45,190 nucleotides of DNA from an uncultured Myxococcales bacterium (GTDB lineage: Bacteria; Myxococcota_A; Polyangia; Palsa-1104; JAEUJZ01), in contig CALMML010000160.1 in the NCBI GenBank assembly GCA_937868485.1, positions 1-45,190 of the forward strand, given 5' to 3'. The translations under genes were made by a program, and so were the position numbers. Position 1 is the stretch's first letter, and every line of letters begins with the position of its first letter. Positions 18,934 to 27,114 of this stretch are shown one piece after another. The notes under the pieces are model-generated. The model did no database searches, was not told the origin of the DNA, and saw nothing but the letters and a program-made list of their open reading frames with translations.

Positions 18934-19239
18934 CTACTGTTTGGGCCTGTGCGTCGACACCTTTTGCCACGCCATCACGCAGCCGACGCTCAACCCCAAG
19001 AGCCCGAGCCCAGCGGAAAACGTCACTCCGTGTGAGGTCTTTCCGTCGAGCCACCGTCCCACATACATCCCCGCCAGCGTCGGAATGACCACCAACCAGC
19101 CGAGCCCAACCATCGTCACTGCCGTCGCAATCAGGCTGTGCTGATCTTGACGATGACGCGCACGCCGCTCCGCCAGACGGCTCGCCGACTCAGGAAGTGG
19201 ATCGGGATGCGCACGCTTCGACGGAGGTTCGACGCTCAT
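18934..19239 (-). CDS. AtpI/AtpZ-like small membrane protein (N-ATPase type)
   Basis: The 101-residue protein has a basic, hydrophilic N-terminus (RLAERRARHRQ) and two transmembrane helices: TMVGLGWLVVIPTLAGMYVGRWLD and FSAGLGLLGLSVGCVMAW. This is the pattern of the AtpI protein of N-ATPase operons, a probable assembly or Mg2+-channel partner. It overlaps the upstream epsilon-like gene by 4 bp (ATGA), so the two are translationally coupled. No other ATP synthase genes are adjacent. Confidence 0.75.
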   Translation of the reverse strand: MSVEPPSKRAHPDPLPESASRLAERRARHRQDQHSLIATAVTMVGLGWLVVIPTLAGMYVGRWLDGKTSHGVTFSAGLGLLGLSVGCVMAWQKVSTHRPKQ

Positions 19240-19730
19240 CGATCCACCAGCCGCCGAGTCGTCCCGCCGCCTTGATCCTGACGAAGATAGTCCGTCATGT
19301 GATGAATCAGCGATCCTTCCAGACGAGAAAAGCTCTTGTGCGCTTCCGCTTCTTGCGCCGCCGCAGCCAGCAGTCGCTGCTTCACATCCGTCGACAACAC
19401 CCCAAGATCATCACCGAGCGTTGCCTCTCGCGCAAAGACCTGAACATGCTGACCGCCCGTGACTTGCAGCACGCCGCCGCGTAGACCGATGAAGCGCTCC
19501 TCGCCTGCCGATCCGTCAGCGCCATCGACGTCACCGCGACGATAGATCAGCACCGACACCGCGAGCACCGTCAGAAAGTCCGCATGTCCGGGCAAGATCC
19601 CAAACGATCCCGTCACATCCTCGGCGCGAACGTGCCAAACCCCAGCGACATCGAGCACCACCTGAAGCGGCGTCACGATCGTCAGACGCAGGCTCCGTCG
19701 CTGGATCGGGAAAGAAGTCGGCTCGCTCAT
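19236..19730 (-). CDS. F-type ATPase epsilon subunit, N-ATPase type (AtpC)
   Basis: The 164-residue protein has the epsilon beta-sandwich signature: LRLTIVTPLQVVLDVAGVWHVRAEDVTGSFGILPGHADFLTVLAVSVL and GGVLQVTGGQHVQVFAREATLGDD. A C-terminal helical segment follows. The RAEDxxGSFGILPGHADFLT form is typical of alternate (N-ATPase) epsilon subunits rather than the housekeeping one. ATG 19730 is used because the conserved core begins right after it; an upstream frame extension lies within apt. The expected beta subunit gene is absent upstream, where apt lies 26 bp away. Confidence 0.82.
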   Translation of the reverse strand: MSEPTSFPIQRRSLRLTIVTPLQVVLDVAGVWHVRAEDVTGSFGILPGHADFLTVLAVSVLIYRRGDVDGADGSAGEERFIGLRGGVLQVTGGQHVQVFAREATLGDDLGVLSTDVKQRLLAAAAQEAEAHKSFSRLEGSLIHHMTDYLRQDQGGGTTRRLVDR

Positions 19731-19756
19731 CGCTGTAAAGACAAGCGTCCCGTCGA

Positions 19757-20287
19757 TCAGTACGAAAGCAGCGTCACAATCGGATGCCCAACCAGCGGCT
19801 TCCGACCATCCAAAAACGCCAGCTCGAGCACGAAGCCAAAGCCCAGCACCTCGGCGCCCTGACGCTGACACAGTCGCGCCGCACCAGCCGCCGTTCCACC
19901 CGTCGCCAGCACATCGTCGATGATCACGACCCGCTGACCCGCCACCGCGTCTTCGTGCATTTCCAGCGTGCCGCTTCCGTATTCAAGCGAGTAGCTCTCC
20001 GTGACGCGACGATACGGCAGCTTGCCCGGCTTCCGAACGGGCGCAAAGCCCAGGCCCAGACGCTCGGCAATCGGCGCAGCGAAGATAAAGCCGCGCGACT
20101 CGACACCAACGATCATCGTCGGACGAAGCGGAGAAATCCGCTCTGCGAGCAGCTGGATCGACATCCGAAACGCCGTCGCATCTCCGAGGAGCGGCGTGAT
20201 GTCCTTGAACAGAATGCCGGGCTTGGGAAAGTCAGGAACGTCACGGATGTGACGGGCCAAAAGCGACACCGCTGGGTCAGAAACCAT
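19757..20287 (-). CDS. apt: Adenine phosphoribosyltransferase
   Basis: The 176-residue cytoplasmic enzyme converts adenine and PRPP to AMP (purine salvage). The sequence has the standard start (VPDFPKPGILFKDITPLLGD), the flexible region around RKPGKLPY, and the PRPP loop VVIIDDVLATGGTAAGAA. Length is normal. It is probably cotranscribed with atpC-atpI downstream. GATAGT lies eight bases before the ATG and may be its -10 box. Confidence 0.96.
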   Translation of the reverse strand: MVSDPAVSLLARHIRDVPDFPKPGILFKDITPLLGDATAFRMSIQLLAERISPLRPTMIVGVESRGFIFAAPIAERLGLGFAPVRKPGKLPYRRVTESYSLEYGSGTLEMHEDAVAGQRVVIIDDVLATGGTAAGAARLCQRQGAEVLGFGFVLELAFLDGRKPLVGHPIVTLLSY

Positions 20288-20295
20288 GGCCGCAC

Positions 20296-20301
20296 ACTAT
20301 C
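20296..20301 (-). promoter_or_regulatory. Possible -10 box (GATAGT) of apt
   Basis: GATAGT on the minus strand is followed by eight bases and the apt ATG. No Shine-Dalgarno and no convincing -35 are seen, so the call rests on the spacing pattern shared with other genes in the window. Confidence 0.25.
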
Positions 20302-20331
20302 ATCGCGAGTCGTTTTCCCAAAGCACGGGCA

Positions 20332-21615
20332 TCACATACCGACGCGTCTCATGCCGCCGCCACCACCGGGAGCCCCAGCGGGTCGCGGCACGCCCATCGG
20401 ACTACTTGGACCCGAGGAACCCGACGAAGTCTTCTGCGACTCGATGACGATGACCTGATCTTCGCTGACGCCTTCGGTGATTTCTGTGTTGAGTCCGTCG
20501 CTGATGCCAACGCTCACGAAGACCGGACGAATGCCTTCACCGTCGGGAACAAACAGCGGCGTCTTGCTCTTGCCTTCGCCTTTGTTGCGTCGCTCGCGAT
20601 TTTCGGGCTTGGCTCCGTCGCTGCCCGAGCGTTCCATCCGAGGCTTAAATCGCAGCGCAGCGTTTGGCACAAGCAGCACCTCTTTTCGGTCCGCGACCAC
20701 GACCCTGACGTTCGCAGTCATGCCCGGTCGCAGCAGCAGCTCCGCGTTGTCCACATCGAGCACCACCACGTACGTCACGACGTTTTGCACCGTCTGCGCA
20801 GCGTTGCGAATCTGCGAGACCTTGGCGCGGAAGCGCTTGCCGCGAAACGAGTCAACCGTAAACTCAGCGCTCGCTCCGACGGTCAGATAGCCAATGTCCG
20901 CTTCATCGACACTGGCCAAGACCTGCATCTTGCGCAGATCGCCAGCGATCTGAAACAGGTTCGGCGCTTGAAACGACGCCACCACCGCTTGTCCCAGCTC
21001 GACGTTGCGAGAGATCACCACACCATCGACCGGCGACAAGATCACCGAGTTTTTCAGGTCCAGCCGCGCTTTGTCGAGGCTCGCTTGCGCCAGCTTCACA
21101 CCCGCTTCTGCCGCTTGAACGCTCGCTGCCGTGCTCTGTTCCGTCGCCACAGCCGTGTCACGGTCCGCCGCCGAGATGTAGTTTTTCGCAAACAGCGCCC
21201 GCGCTCGCTCCGCCACCCGCGCCGCGTTTTGAGCATCTGCTTTCGTGCGAATCAGGTTCGCTTGCGCCGACGCCACGTTCGCTTCTTGGCTCTTCACTGC
21301 CGTCTGAAACAGCGCCGGATCCAGCTCCACCAAGATCTGCCCTTGCTTCACCGTGTCGTTGTAGTCGGCATGCAGCTTGTACACGATGCCCGACACCTGC
21401 GAGCCCACCGGCGACAGCAGCAGCGGCTGAATCGTTCCCGTCGCGCTTACGACCTGCGTGACATCGCCGCGCGTCACCTTCGCCGTCACCCAGCGAGGCG
21501 CGTCGCTCTTACGGAAAAACAGCCGATACGCACCGATACCGAGCCCGATCACAACGACCGCAAGACCCAGCCACATCCACAGCTTCCGCCGAGACGCTGA
21601 CGTTTGTTCGCTCAT
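20332..21615 (-). CDS. MacA/RND-type periplasmic adaptor (membrane fusion protein)
   Basis: The 427-residue adaptor links an inner-membrane transporter to TolC. One N-terminal transmembrane helix lies at about 12-31. It is followed by the barrel/lipoyl half GTIQPLLLSPVGSQVSGIVYKLHADYNDTVKQGQILVELD, a long alpha-hairpin with heptad-like Ala/Gln, the second lipoyl half SPVDGVVISRNVELGQAV, and a beta-barrel. The C-terminus is an odd Gly/Pro/Ser tail ending GGGGGMRRVGM. It overlaps tolC by 4 bp. Its inner-membrane partner is not adjacent on this strand; a MacB-type permease is 1.4 kb away on the other strand. Confidence 0.92.
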   Translation of the reverse strand: MSEQTSASRRKLWMWLGLAVVVIGLGIGAYRLFFRKSDAPRWVTAKVTRGDVTQVVSATGTIQPLLLSPVGSQVSGIVYKLHADYNDTVKQGQILVELDPALFQTAVKSQEANVASAQANLIRTKADAQNAARVAERARALFAKNYISAADRDTAVATEQSTAASVQAAEAGVKLAQASLDKARLDLKNSVILSPVDGVVISRNVELGQAVVASFQAPNLFQIAGDLRKMQVLASVDEADIGYLTVGASAEFTVDSFRGKRFRAKVSQIRNAAQTVQNVVTYVVVLDVDNAELLLRPGMTANVRVVVADRKEVLLVPNAALRFKPRMERSGSDGAKPENRERRNKGEGKSKTPLFVPDGEGIRPVFVSVGISDGLNTEITEGVSEDQVIVIESQKTSSGSSGPSSPMGVPRPAGAPGGGGGMRRVGM

Positions 21616-23051
21616 GGCGAGGTTCCTCCTCGAGGCTCGGGCTCTTTGATCAGTTCCCCAAGATAAAAACGCAGGCTCGCCCGCTGCTGCGCCAGCGCAA
21701 AGTCCGCCTGAACTTGCTGGGCCTGCGCCTGCATCGCCGACACCTGCGCGTCGCCCAGCTCAATCGCATTGCCAACACCTGCGCGATACCGACCGTCTGC
21801 CATTTCAAGCTGCTTTTTGGCCTGATTCGCGAGCGCCACCGACGCTTCCACCGTCAGCCACGCCGTCAACACCTGCTGAAGCGCTTGCTGAAGCTGACTG
21901 CGCACCGACAGACGAAGCTGCTGCAGGTTTGCCCGCGCCAGCGACAGCTGAGCCTGCGCATCCCGAACCGCATACACCGTCGACAATCCCGTCAGAACCG
22001 GCCAGTTCAGCCCGAGCGTTCCCGTCACCAGCAGACCCGGTAGCGACTGCTGCGTGGTGACATCCAGCCCGCTGATTCCACCGATGGTTCCGCTGCTCAG
22101 CGAAGCACTTCCCCCAATGGACAGCGTCGGCAGATAATCCGCACGCGCCGCTTTGAGCTGTGCTTCCGCCGCACGAACCCGCGACTGAAGCGACTGATAA
22201 TCGGGACGATTCAAGAGCGCCGCATCGACCGTCTCATCGGGGATCGTCGCCACCGTCTCGGCACTCGCACCGCTCAGCAGCGATTCCAGCGCATGCGGAG
22301 GCGGGAGCACCGACGACATCGGACGCTTTTGCCAGCGCGACCAGTCGCTTTCCGGCAGACCCAGCGACTGCAAAAACTGTGTTCGCGCAACTTGCACATT
22401 GCCCTGCGCTTGCAGCACCTGCAGCCGAGACTGCGCCACCGCCGTCTGAGCAATCAGCACATCGATCTGCGGCTTGGTCCCAATCTTGAAAAAGCTCTCG
22501 GCCTGTTTCAGTCGTCGAAGCTGCTGCTGCTGGTTTTCGCTCGCGACGGACAGCAGCGCTTCCGCTTGCAGCACCGCATAAAAACCGCTCATCGCCCCGA
22601 GGACGACCTGTGACTGAACGTTACGCTCGTCGGTCTGAGCCGCTTGGGCACTGGCTTGCGCGGCGGAAATGCGACCTCCGACGCGACCGAAGTCGTAGAT
22701 CATCTGGTTTAGCGCCAGCTGACCACTCGATCGCAGCGTCGAGACGGCGCTCTGACCGTTCATTCCGCCAATTTGGTAGCTGTAGTCGCCACGCACCGTT
22801 CCCGACAGCGTCAGCTGCGGCAGCCACGAGCTTCTCGCCGTCCCCACCCGCGCTTCCGCCGACAGCTTGCTCTGACGAGCCGCTTCCGCCGTCGGACTAT
22901 GAGCCAGCGCAACTTGAATCGCTTCGCCAAGTCCAATCGGAGCCGTCGTCGCTGCATCCGCCACAGCTTGCGCGCTTACCGACGAGACTGTTCCCGCCGT
23001 AAGCGCAACCGAACAGACGACCGCCCATCGAGCCCAGCCGACGCGTTTCAT
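21612..23051 (-). CDS. TolC family outer-membrane efflux protein
   Basis: The 479-residue outer-membrane channel begins with a Sec signal peptide (hydrophobic AVVCSVALTAGTVSSVSAQA). The mature protein shows the internally repeated TolC/OEP pattern of long coiled-coil helices, e.g. ALNQMIYDFGRVGGRISAAQASAQAA and DYQSLQSRVRAAEAQLKAARADYLPTLSIGGS. It would form a trimeric tunnel with the downstream adaptor. Its ATG overlaps the end of the isoprenoid synthase by 4 bp, and its own end overlaps macA by 4 bp. Confidence 0.93.
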   Translation of the reverse strand: MKRVGWARWAVVCSVALTAGTVSSVSAQAVADAATTAPIGLGEAIQVALAHSPTAEAARQSKLSAEARVGTARSSWLPQLTLSGTVRGDYSYQIGGMNGQSAVSTLRSSGQLALNQMIYDFGRVGGRISAAQASAQAAQTDERNVQSQVVLGAMSGFYAVLQAEALLSVASENQQQQLRRLKQAESFFKIGTKPQIDVLIAQTAVAQSRLQVLQAQGNVQVARTQFLQSLGLPESDWSRWQKRPMSSVLPPPHALESLLSGASAETVATIPDETVDAALLNRPDYQSLQSRVRAAEAQLKAARADYLPTLSIGGSASLSSGTIGGISGLDVTTQQSLPGLLVTGTLGLNWPVLTGLSTVYAVRDAQAQLSLARANLQQLRLSVRSQLQQALQQVLTAWLTVEASVALANQAKKQLEMADGRYRAGVGNAIELGDAQVSAMQAQAQQVQADFALAQQRASLRFYLGELIKEPEPRGGTSP

Positions 23052-24163
23052 GACCGCACCTCAAGTGAACGCAGCGCACGCACTTTCCGTTCCTGAAACT
23101 GCGAATCTAACCATCGATCTGAGCCCAGCGCTCGTCCAAGCAGCGTCACCGCCGACGATCCCGCCAGCAGCGAATACACCGACTGCCGGGTCACTTTCAC
23201 CGGCTGATCCGGCGTCAGCAGCGGCGATCCCACATCACCGAGCAGCGCCAGCGTATCGACCGCCAGCCACAGCGGCCAAATGCACGCGAGCCGCAGCCGC
23301 ACCTGCTGTGTCGGAATCGCCAGCACATACGGCCAGGCTTCGTCGCAGCGAGCCATTCCGAGCGCCAGCAGCTCGCCGGTCAAGTGCCGCATCGCTCGCG
23401 CTTCCGTCAGATCGACGGGTGGCCGCTGGGTGAGAGCAAACAAGCGCTCCGACGACAGACCGTGCTTGGTAAGAAGCGGCTCTGGCACATAACAGCGTCC
23501 GATCCGCAGATCCGACGCCATGTCTCGCACCACGTTGGTCAGCTGCAGCGCTTTTCCGAGCGCCACGCCTTGCGAAAGCCGCTCCGGTTCCGCCAAGTGA
23601 GACAGGCCCGGAATGTGCGCGGCACAGATCTCTGTCCAGAACTCTCCGACGCAGCCCGCCGCGTAATAGGTGTATTCGTCCAGATCTTCGAGCGAGCGCA
23701 GCGTCACAACCTGATCCGCCGAAGTCACGCTCCCAGCCGCTGGAAATCGTCGCAGATCCACCTGCATCCCCGAGATGAGCTGGTGCAGCACCTTGGCCAT
23801 CAACGCGCGATCGCCATCGGACGACTGCGCAAGCAGTGTCAGGCAGTCTCCGAGCACGGAAAGCAGCGTCCGTTCACTCGATGGAAGCGAGCTCACAGCT
23901 CCGTCGGACAGTGCGCTTGTCAGCGAGCGATGAAGCTGATCCGTCGCGGCTCGATCGCCCGCACAGGCCCGATCCAGCTCGGTCAGCAGATCAAGCCGCA
24001 CGGACGCAGGCAGCAGGTCGGTATCCGCAATCGTGTCCGCCGCACGCGCCAGCAGATAAGACAGCCCAATCTGAGCGGCCACTGCCTCGGGAAGCACACG
24101 GACACTGAAGTAGAAAGAACGAGAGACGCGCTCAAGCAGCGCGGTAAGGGAAGGCGAAAGCAC
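23048..24163 (-). CDS. Squalene/phytoene synthase family protein
   Basis: The 371-residue head-to-head prenyl synthase joins two prenyl diphosphates (FPP to squalene, or GGPP to phytoene). The first Asp motif is DTIAD (43-47) within SRSFYFSVRVLPEAV...LSYLLARAADTIAD. The YTYYAAGCVGEFW block is near 165-176, and the second Asp motif is RDMASDLRIGRCYVP (D214, D218). Both metal-binding motifs are intact. Squalene synthase is favoured by the overall pattern, but phytoene synthase is not excluded. The start is GTG 24163. It is flanked tightly by a lipoprotein gene (15 bp) and tolC (4-bp overlap). Confidence 0.88.
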   Translation of the reverse strand: MLSPSLTALLERVSRSFYFSVRVLPEAVAAQIGLSYLLARAADTIADTDLLPASVRLDLLTELDRACAGDRAATDQLHRSLTSALSDGAVSSLPSSERTLLSVLGDCLTLLAQSSDGDRALMAKVLHQLISGMQVDLRRFPAAGSVTSADQVVTLRSLEDLDEYTYYAAGCVGEFWTEICAAHIPGLSHLAEPERLSQGVALGKALQLTNVVRDMASDLRIGRCYVPEPLLTKHGLSSERLFALTQRPPVDLTEARAMRHLTGELLALGMARCDEAWPYVLAIPTQQVRLRLACIWPLWLAVDTLALLGDVGSPLLTPDQPVKVTRQSVYSLLAGSSAVTLLGRALGSDRWLDSQFQERKVRALRSLEVRS

Positions 24164-24178
24164 GATGGAAACAGTGCG

Positions 24179-24928
24179 TTACTTGGGGGCGCCAGGAGTC
24201 GGCGTCGCAGCCACGGGAGGACGCTGACCCATTGCCTTGAGAGCCGCCGCTTCAGCCAGTGCAGCCTGGCGCTCGTTTTCTTCGGCGGGACCAATGTGCT
24301 CTTTGTTCGTGTCGTCGAGCATCTTGTGATAGACGAGCAGACCGTCCGTCGACGTAAAGCCCTTCGGGCTCGACTGATTGAACACGCCTTCGAACACATA
24401 CTGCTTGCCGATCGTCAGCTTCGGCTCGCGACCACGGAAGCCGCGATATTCGGCGATCAGCAGGCCCTTTTCCTTCGAGCCATTCAGCTCGTCCGATGCG
24501 TACATGTGCGGCTCTTCGCACTGCTTGCACTGCTGGCCCTTCGGACAGACCGGGCACTTGTAGACCTCGAGCAGATACGCCTTCACCTTCACCTTCTGCC
24601 CGATGTACTTGTTCTTCGTGTCGCTGTAGCGCTTAAACTCTTTGCGCAGTCCGTAGATCGACACCGTTCCGTCGGGATACTCACGCGGAGTGCTCGGCTC
24701 TGCGAACGACGGCGGCGGCGGCAGGTTCAGCTTCACACCGGGAAGCAGCGTCGCACCGACTCCTGTGTTGTCGAGCAGCCCAGCCAGACCTTTGTCACAG
24801 CCAGGCACGAGCGATCCCAGCAGAAGAAGCAGCGACAGCCACTTCACTCGACGGAGGAGCCCATGCTTTTGACCAGTTGGTTGGACGAGCCCCAGGCGGA
24901 CGCGACCTTTCACGGATGCCAAGTTCAT
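24179..24928 (-). CDS. Lipoprotein with C-x2-C-x5-C-x2-C motif, function unknown
   Basis: The 249-residue protein has a basic n-region, a Leu-rich core and a lipobox LVPGC (C44). The mature part has a four-Cys cluster CPVCPKGQQCKQC (residues 125-137), which could bind a metal. Around it are beta-rich stretches such as GQKVKVKAYLLEVYK and LTIGKQYVFEGVFNQ that resemble an OB-like fold. The C-terminus is Ala/Pro-rich. I do not recognise a named family. GAGGA lies about ten bases before the ATG. It is the first gene of the unit with the isoprenoid synthase, TolC and MacA. Confidence 0.7.
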   Translation of the reverse strand: MNLASVKGRVRLGLVQPTGQKHGLLRRVKWLSLLLLLGSLVPGCDKGLAGLLDNTGVGATLLPGVKLNLPPPPSFAEPSTPREYPDGTVSIYGLRKEFKRYSDTKNKYIGQKVKVKAYLLEVYKCPVCPKGQQCKQCEEPHMYASDELNGSKEKGLLIAEYRGFRGREPKLTIGKQYVFEGVFNQSSPKGFTSTDGLLVYHKMLDDTNKEHIGPAEENERQAALAEAAALKAMGQRPPVAATPTPGAPK

Positions 24929-25135
24929 CTTCTGCCATTCCTCTTCTGCCGACTGGGCAGAGCGCCAAAAACGACCACCGTTTTGCTGTTTCGCAAAAAA
25001 CAGTGCGTACGCAATAGGTTTATTTATACCGCTCGCAATAACAAGCAGGATGCTGATTCGTTACCATGTCAGCCTCTGCGTCGCAACCTTCACGACCGAC
25101 GGCTTGGCAACACAGAACGTACGCACAATCAAACC
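24929..25135 (-). promoter_or_regulatory. AT-rich intergenic region with likely promoter of the lipoprotein-synthase-efflux unit
   Basis: This 207-bp spacer is clearly AT-richer than its surroundings. Read on the minus strand it has TATAAATAAA near 25018-25030, flanked by two TATTGCG copies (25034-25040 and 25010-25016, 24 bp apart). A hairpin follows, CTGTTT...AAACAG (near 24987-25004). The paired heptamers could be operator half-sites. No coding frame is convincing here. Confidence 0.35.
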
Positions 25136-26284
25136 TTACGGCATCAGCGCAGGACCAAGCAGCCTGGGCCCAATCACCGACCAGTCTGCCGCTTGCGCCC
25201 GAAGCAAGCCCGCAGCTCGCAGCTGGTCCGCAGTCTTTTCGTCGCAGAGCACTTGCCGAAGCGCTCCAAGCAGCGACGAAGCCTCGCCCGGTTTTGTCAG
25301 AAGTCCTGCCGACTGAAGCTGCTCCGCCACTCCACCCACGCTCGAGGCAACCACTGGACAGCCCGCCGCCAGCGCTTCCCACAGCACCACGGGCGCCCCT
25401 TCGGTTCGACCATCCGCAAGCTGTAGCGACGGCAAGACCAGCGCATCCGAAGCCCACAGCAGCGTCTGCTTTTCCGTCCCGCTCACCGCACCCACGAAGC
25501 GCACCGGCAGTCCCAGACGCTCAGACTCGTGCTGAAGCGAAGCCCGCTCGGGACCGTCCCCAGCCACGATCAGCTCAACGGGAACTTCCATCGCAAGCTG
25601 CGCCATCGCAGCCAACAGCACCGACACGCCTTTGACCGGAACCAGTCGGCCCAAAAACAGCACTCGCTTGCGGGAGCCACCGACCTGTCGCCGCGCCAAG
25701 AGCCGCTGCGAATCCGTCGCTGAAAATGCTGCCACATCGATTCCCATCGGCACCACTTCACCCGGCGCACCGTCGATTTGCAGATGGGACGCGCTGTAGA
25801 TCAGCCGCGTCTTTGCCGACAGCCAGCGCACCAGCGACTGCGCATGAACGCGCCGCAGCAAGTGAATGTCCGACGAGTGCGCAATCGCCACATGTGGCCG
25901 CTTCCCCTGACACAGCGTCGCCAGCATCCCACACGGAGCCAGCCAGTGCGAGATCAGCACGTCGCTGTCAGCCAGCCGCCGCGCACACTGTGCCAGCAGC
26001 GCACCGGAAAACCGTCCCACCCGAAGCAGCGTCGAAAGCGGCTCTCGCAAAAGACCGCTCGACAGCACATCCGGCGCACCGCCATGAAAAAACAGCGACG
26101 ACGACAGCCGATGAACCTCGATCCCGTCGAGAAGCTCGTGCGGCTCGGCCACACCGTCGCCCGCACAGATCACCGTGACCCGATGTCCGCACCGTCGCAG
26201 ATACAGGTTCAGTCCATGGACAAAGCCGCCCGCCGAGTCGCCCGAAAAGCGCGGGTACGATGTCGTCACTACTCCGACGTGCAC
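25136..26284 (-). CDS. GT4-type glycosyltransferase
   Basis: The 382-residue retaining glycosyltransferase has the GT-B fold. It begins VHVGVVTTSYPRFSGDSAGGFVHGL, typical of the family. Residues KRVLFLGRLVPVKGVSVLL open the C-terminal domain, and ELIVAGDGPE plus EALAAGCPVVASSVGGVAEQL give the nucleotide-sugar site (the E-x7-E region). The donor and acceptor are unknown; export or cell-surface glycans or glycolipids are likely. GTG 26284 is chosen because the family core begins there; it overlaps the upstream GT2 gene by 16 bp. A longer upstream reading would only duplicate the antisense of GT2. Confidence 0.9.
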   Translation of the reverse strand: MHVGVVTTSYPRFSGDSAGGFVHGLNLYLRRCGHRVTVICAGDGVAEPHELLDGIEVHRLSSSLFFHGGAPDVLSSGLLREPLSTLLRVGRFSGALLAQCARRLADSDVLISHWLAPCGMLATLCQGKRPHVAIAHSSDIHLLRRVHAQSLVRWLSAKTRLIYSASHLQIDGAPGEVVPMGIDVAAFSATDSQRLLARRQVGGSRKRVLFLGRLVPVKGVSVLLAAMAQLAMEVPVELIVAGDGPERASLQHESERLGLPVRFVGAVSGTEKQTLLWASDALVLPSLQLADGRTEGAPVVLWEALAAGCPVVASSVGGVAEQLQSAGLLTKPGEASSLLGALRQVLCDEKTADQLRAAGLLRAQAADWSVIGPRLLGPALMP

Positions 26285-27033
26285 GGGTTCTCCGCCCGTT
26301 CGTCTCGCCGTCGCATCCGAGCCCACAGCCGCCACGGCAGCGCCCGCAGCGCCACAAACAGCACCGGATAGATCGCCGTCCGCAGCGAAATCCCCGATCG
26401 CCACGCGCTGCCATAAATCGTGCGAACCGGGACATCCAGCACGCGCGCTCCACCGACCCACAGTCGCGCCAGCAGGTCATTCGGATAGCCGTAGCGCGGA
26501 AACAGCCCGTCGAGATCAATCGCGTGCAGCGTCCGATTCGTCACCGCCGTAAACCCACACTGCGAGTCAAACATGCGCGGATAGCCCGCCGTCAGCCTCG
26601 TCAGCAGCGACAGCGCAATGTTTCCAACGAGCCGCAGCCTCGGCATCGTCTGCCACACTTCTTGATACGCGAAGCGATTGCCTTTGACGTAGTCGGCCTG
26701 ACCCTCGACGATCGGCGCAAGCAGCTTCGGAAGATCCGCAGGATCCATCTGCCCGTCGCCCGCCATCACCACCGCGACATCACTGTCTAGATCCATCGCA
26801 CGACGATAGCCCGTCGCCACTGCAGCCCCGACACCTTGGTTGTGAAAGTGACGAAGCACCTCGACGCCAGGACGCGCATGCTCCGCAGCCACCGACGAGG
26901 TCATGTCCACACTGCCATCATCGACGACCAAGATGTGATCCACGTAGTCCGGTATCGTCGCCAGCGTGCTGGGCAGGTTGTCTGCTTCGTTATAGGCCGG
27001 GACGACCACCGCGACCCGGAGCCCTTTGTACAT
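26269..27033 (-). CDS. GT2-type glycosyltransferase (polyprenyl-phosphate sugar synthase-like)
   Basis: The 254-residue GT-A enzyme resembles DPM1/dolichyl-phosphate mannose synthase-like proteins. VVPAYNEADNLPSTL is the N-terminal motif, LVVDDGS the UDP/GDP site, GDGQMDP the metal site, and SQCGFTAVTNRTL the acceptor region. A C-terminal hydrophobic helix (about 224-240) with a basic tail may anchor it. It would load a sugar onto a lipid carrier for use with the GT4 partner that overlaps its end. ATG 27033 follows a short AT-richer stretch. Confidence 0.9.
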   Translation of the reverse strand: MYKGLRVAVVVPAYNEADNLPSTLATIPDYVDHILVVDDGSVDMTSSVAAEHARPGVEVLRHFHNQGVGAAVATGYRRAMDLDSDVAVVMAGDGQMDPADLPKLLAPIVEGQADYVKGNRFAYQEVWQTMPRLRLVGNIALSLLTRLTAGYPRMFDSQCGFTAVTNRTLHAIDLDGLFPRYGYPNDLLARLWVGGARVLDVPVRTIYGSAWRSGISLRTAIYPVLFVALRALPWRLWARMRRRDERAENPCTSE

Positions 27034-27048
27034 GTCTCATTGTCCCGT

Positions 27049-27066
27049 GCCACCGTCGAAGGTGGC
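27049..27066 (-). terminator. Stem-loop between BMP gene and GT2 gene
   Basis: GCCACC and GGTGGC form a perfect 6-bp stem with the six-base loop TTCGAC on the minus strand, 49 bp after the BMP stop. It may end the BMP transcript, but no T-run follows. Confidence 0.4.
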
Positions 27067-27114
27067 GGCTAGTCATGTTGCTTGGCTGGTTCTTATGTTT
27101 CGCTATGAAGCGCG

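Noticed and set aside
23384-25426. 680-codon open frame on the plus strand
   Set aside because: It runs antisense across the synthase and lipoprotein genes and has the Arg/Gln/His-rich composition of a shadow frame.
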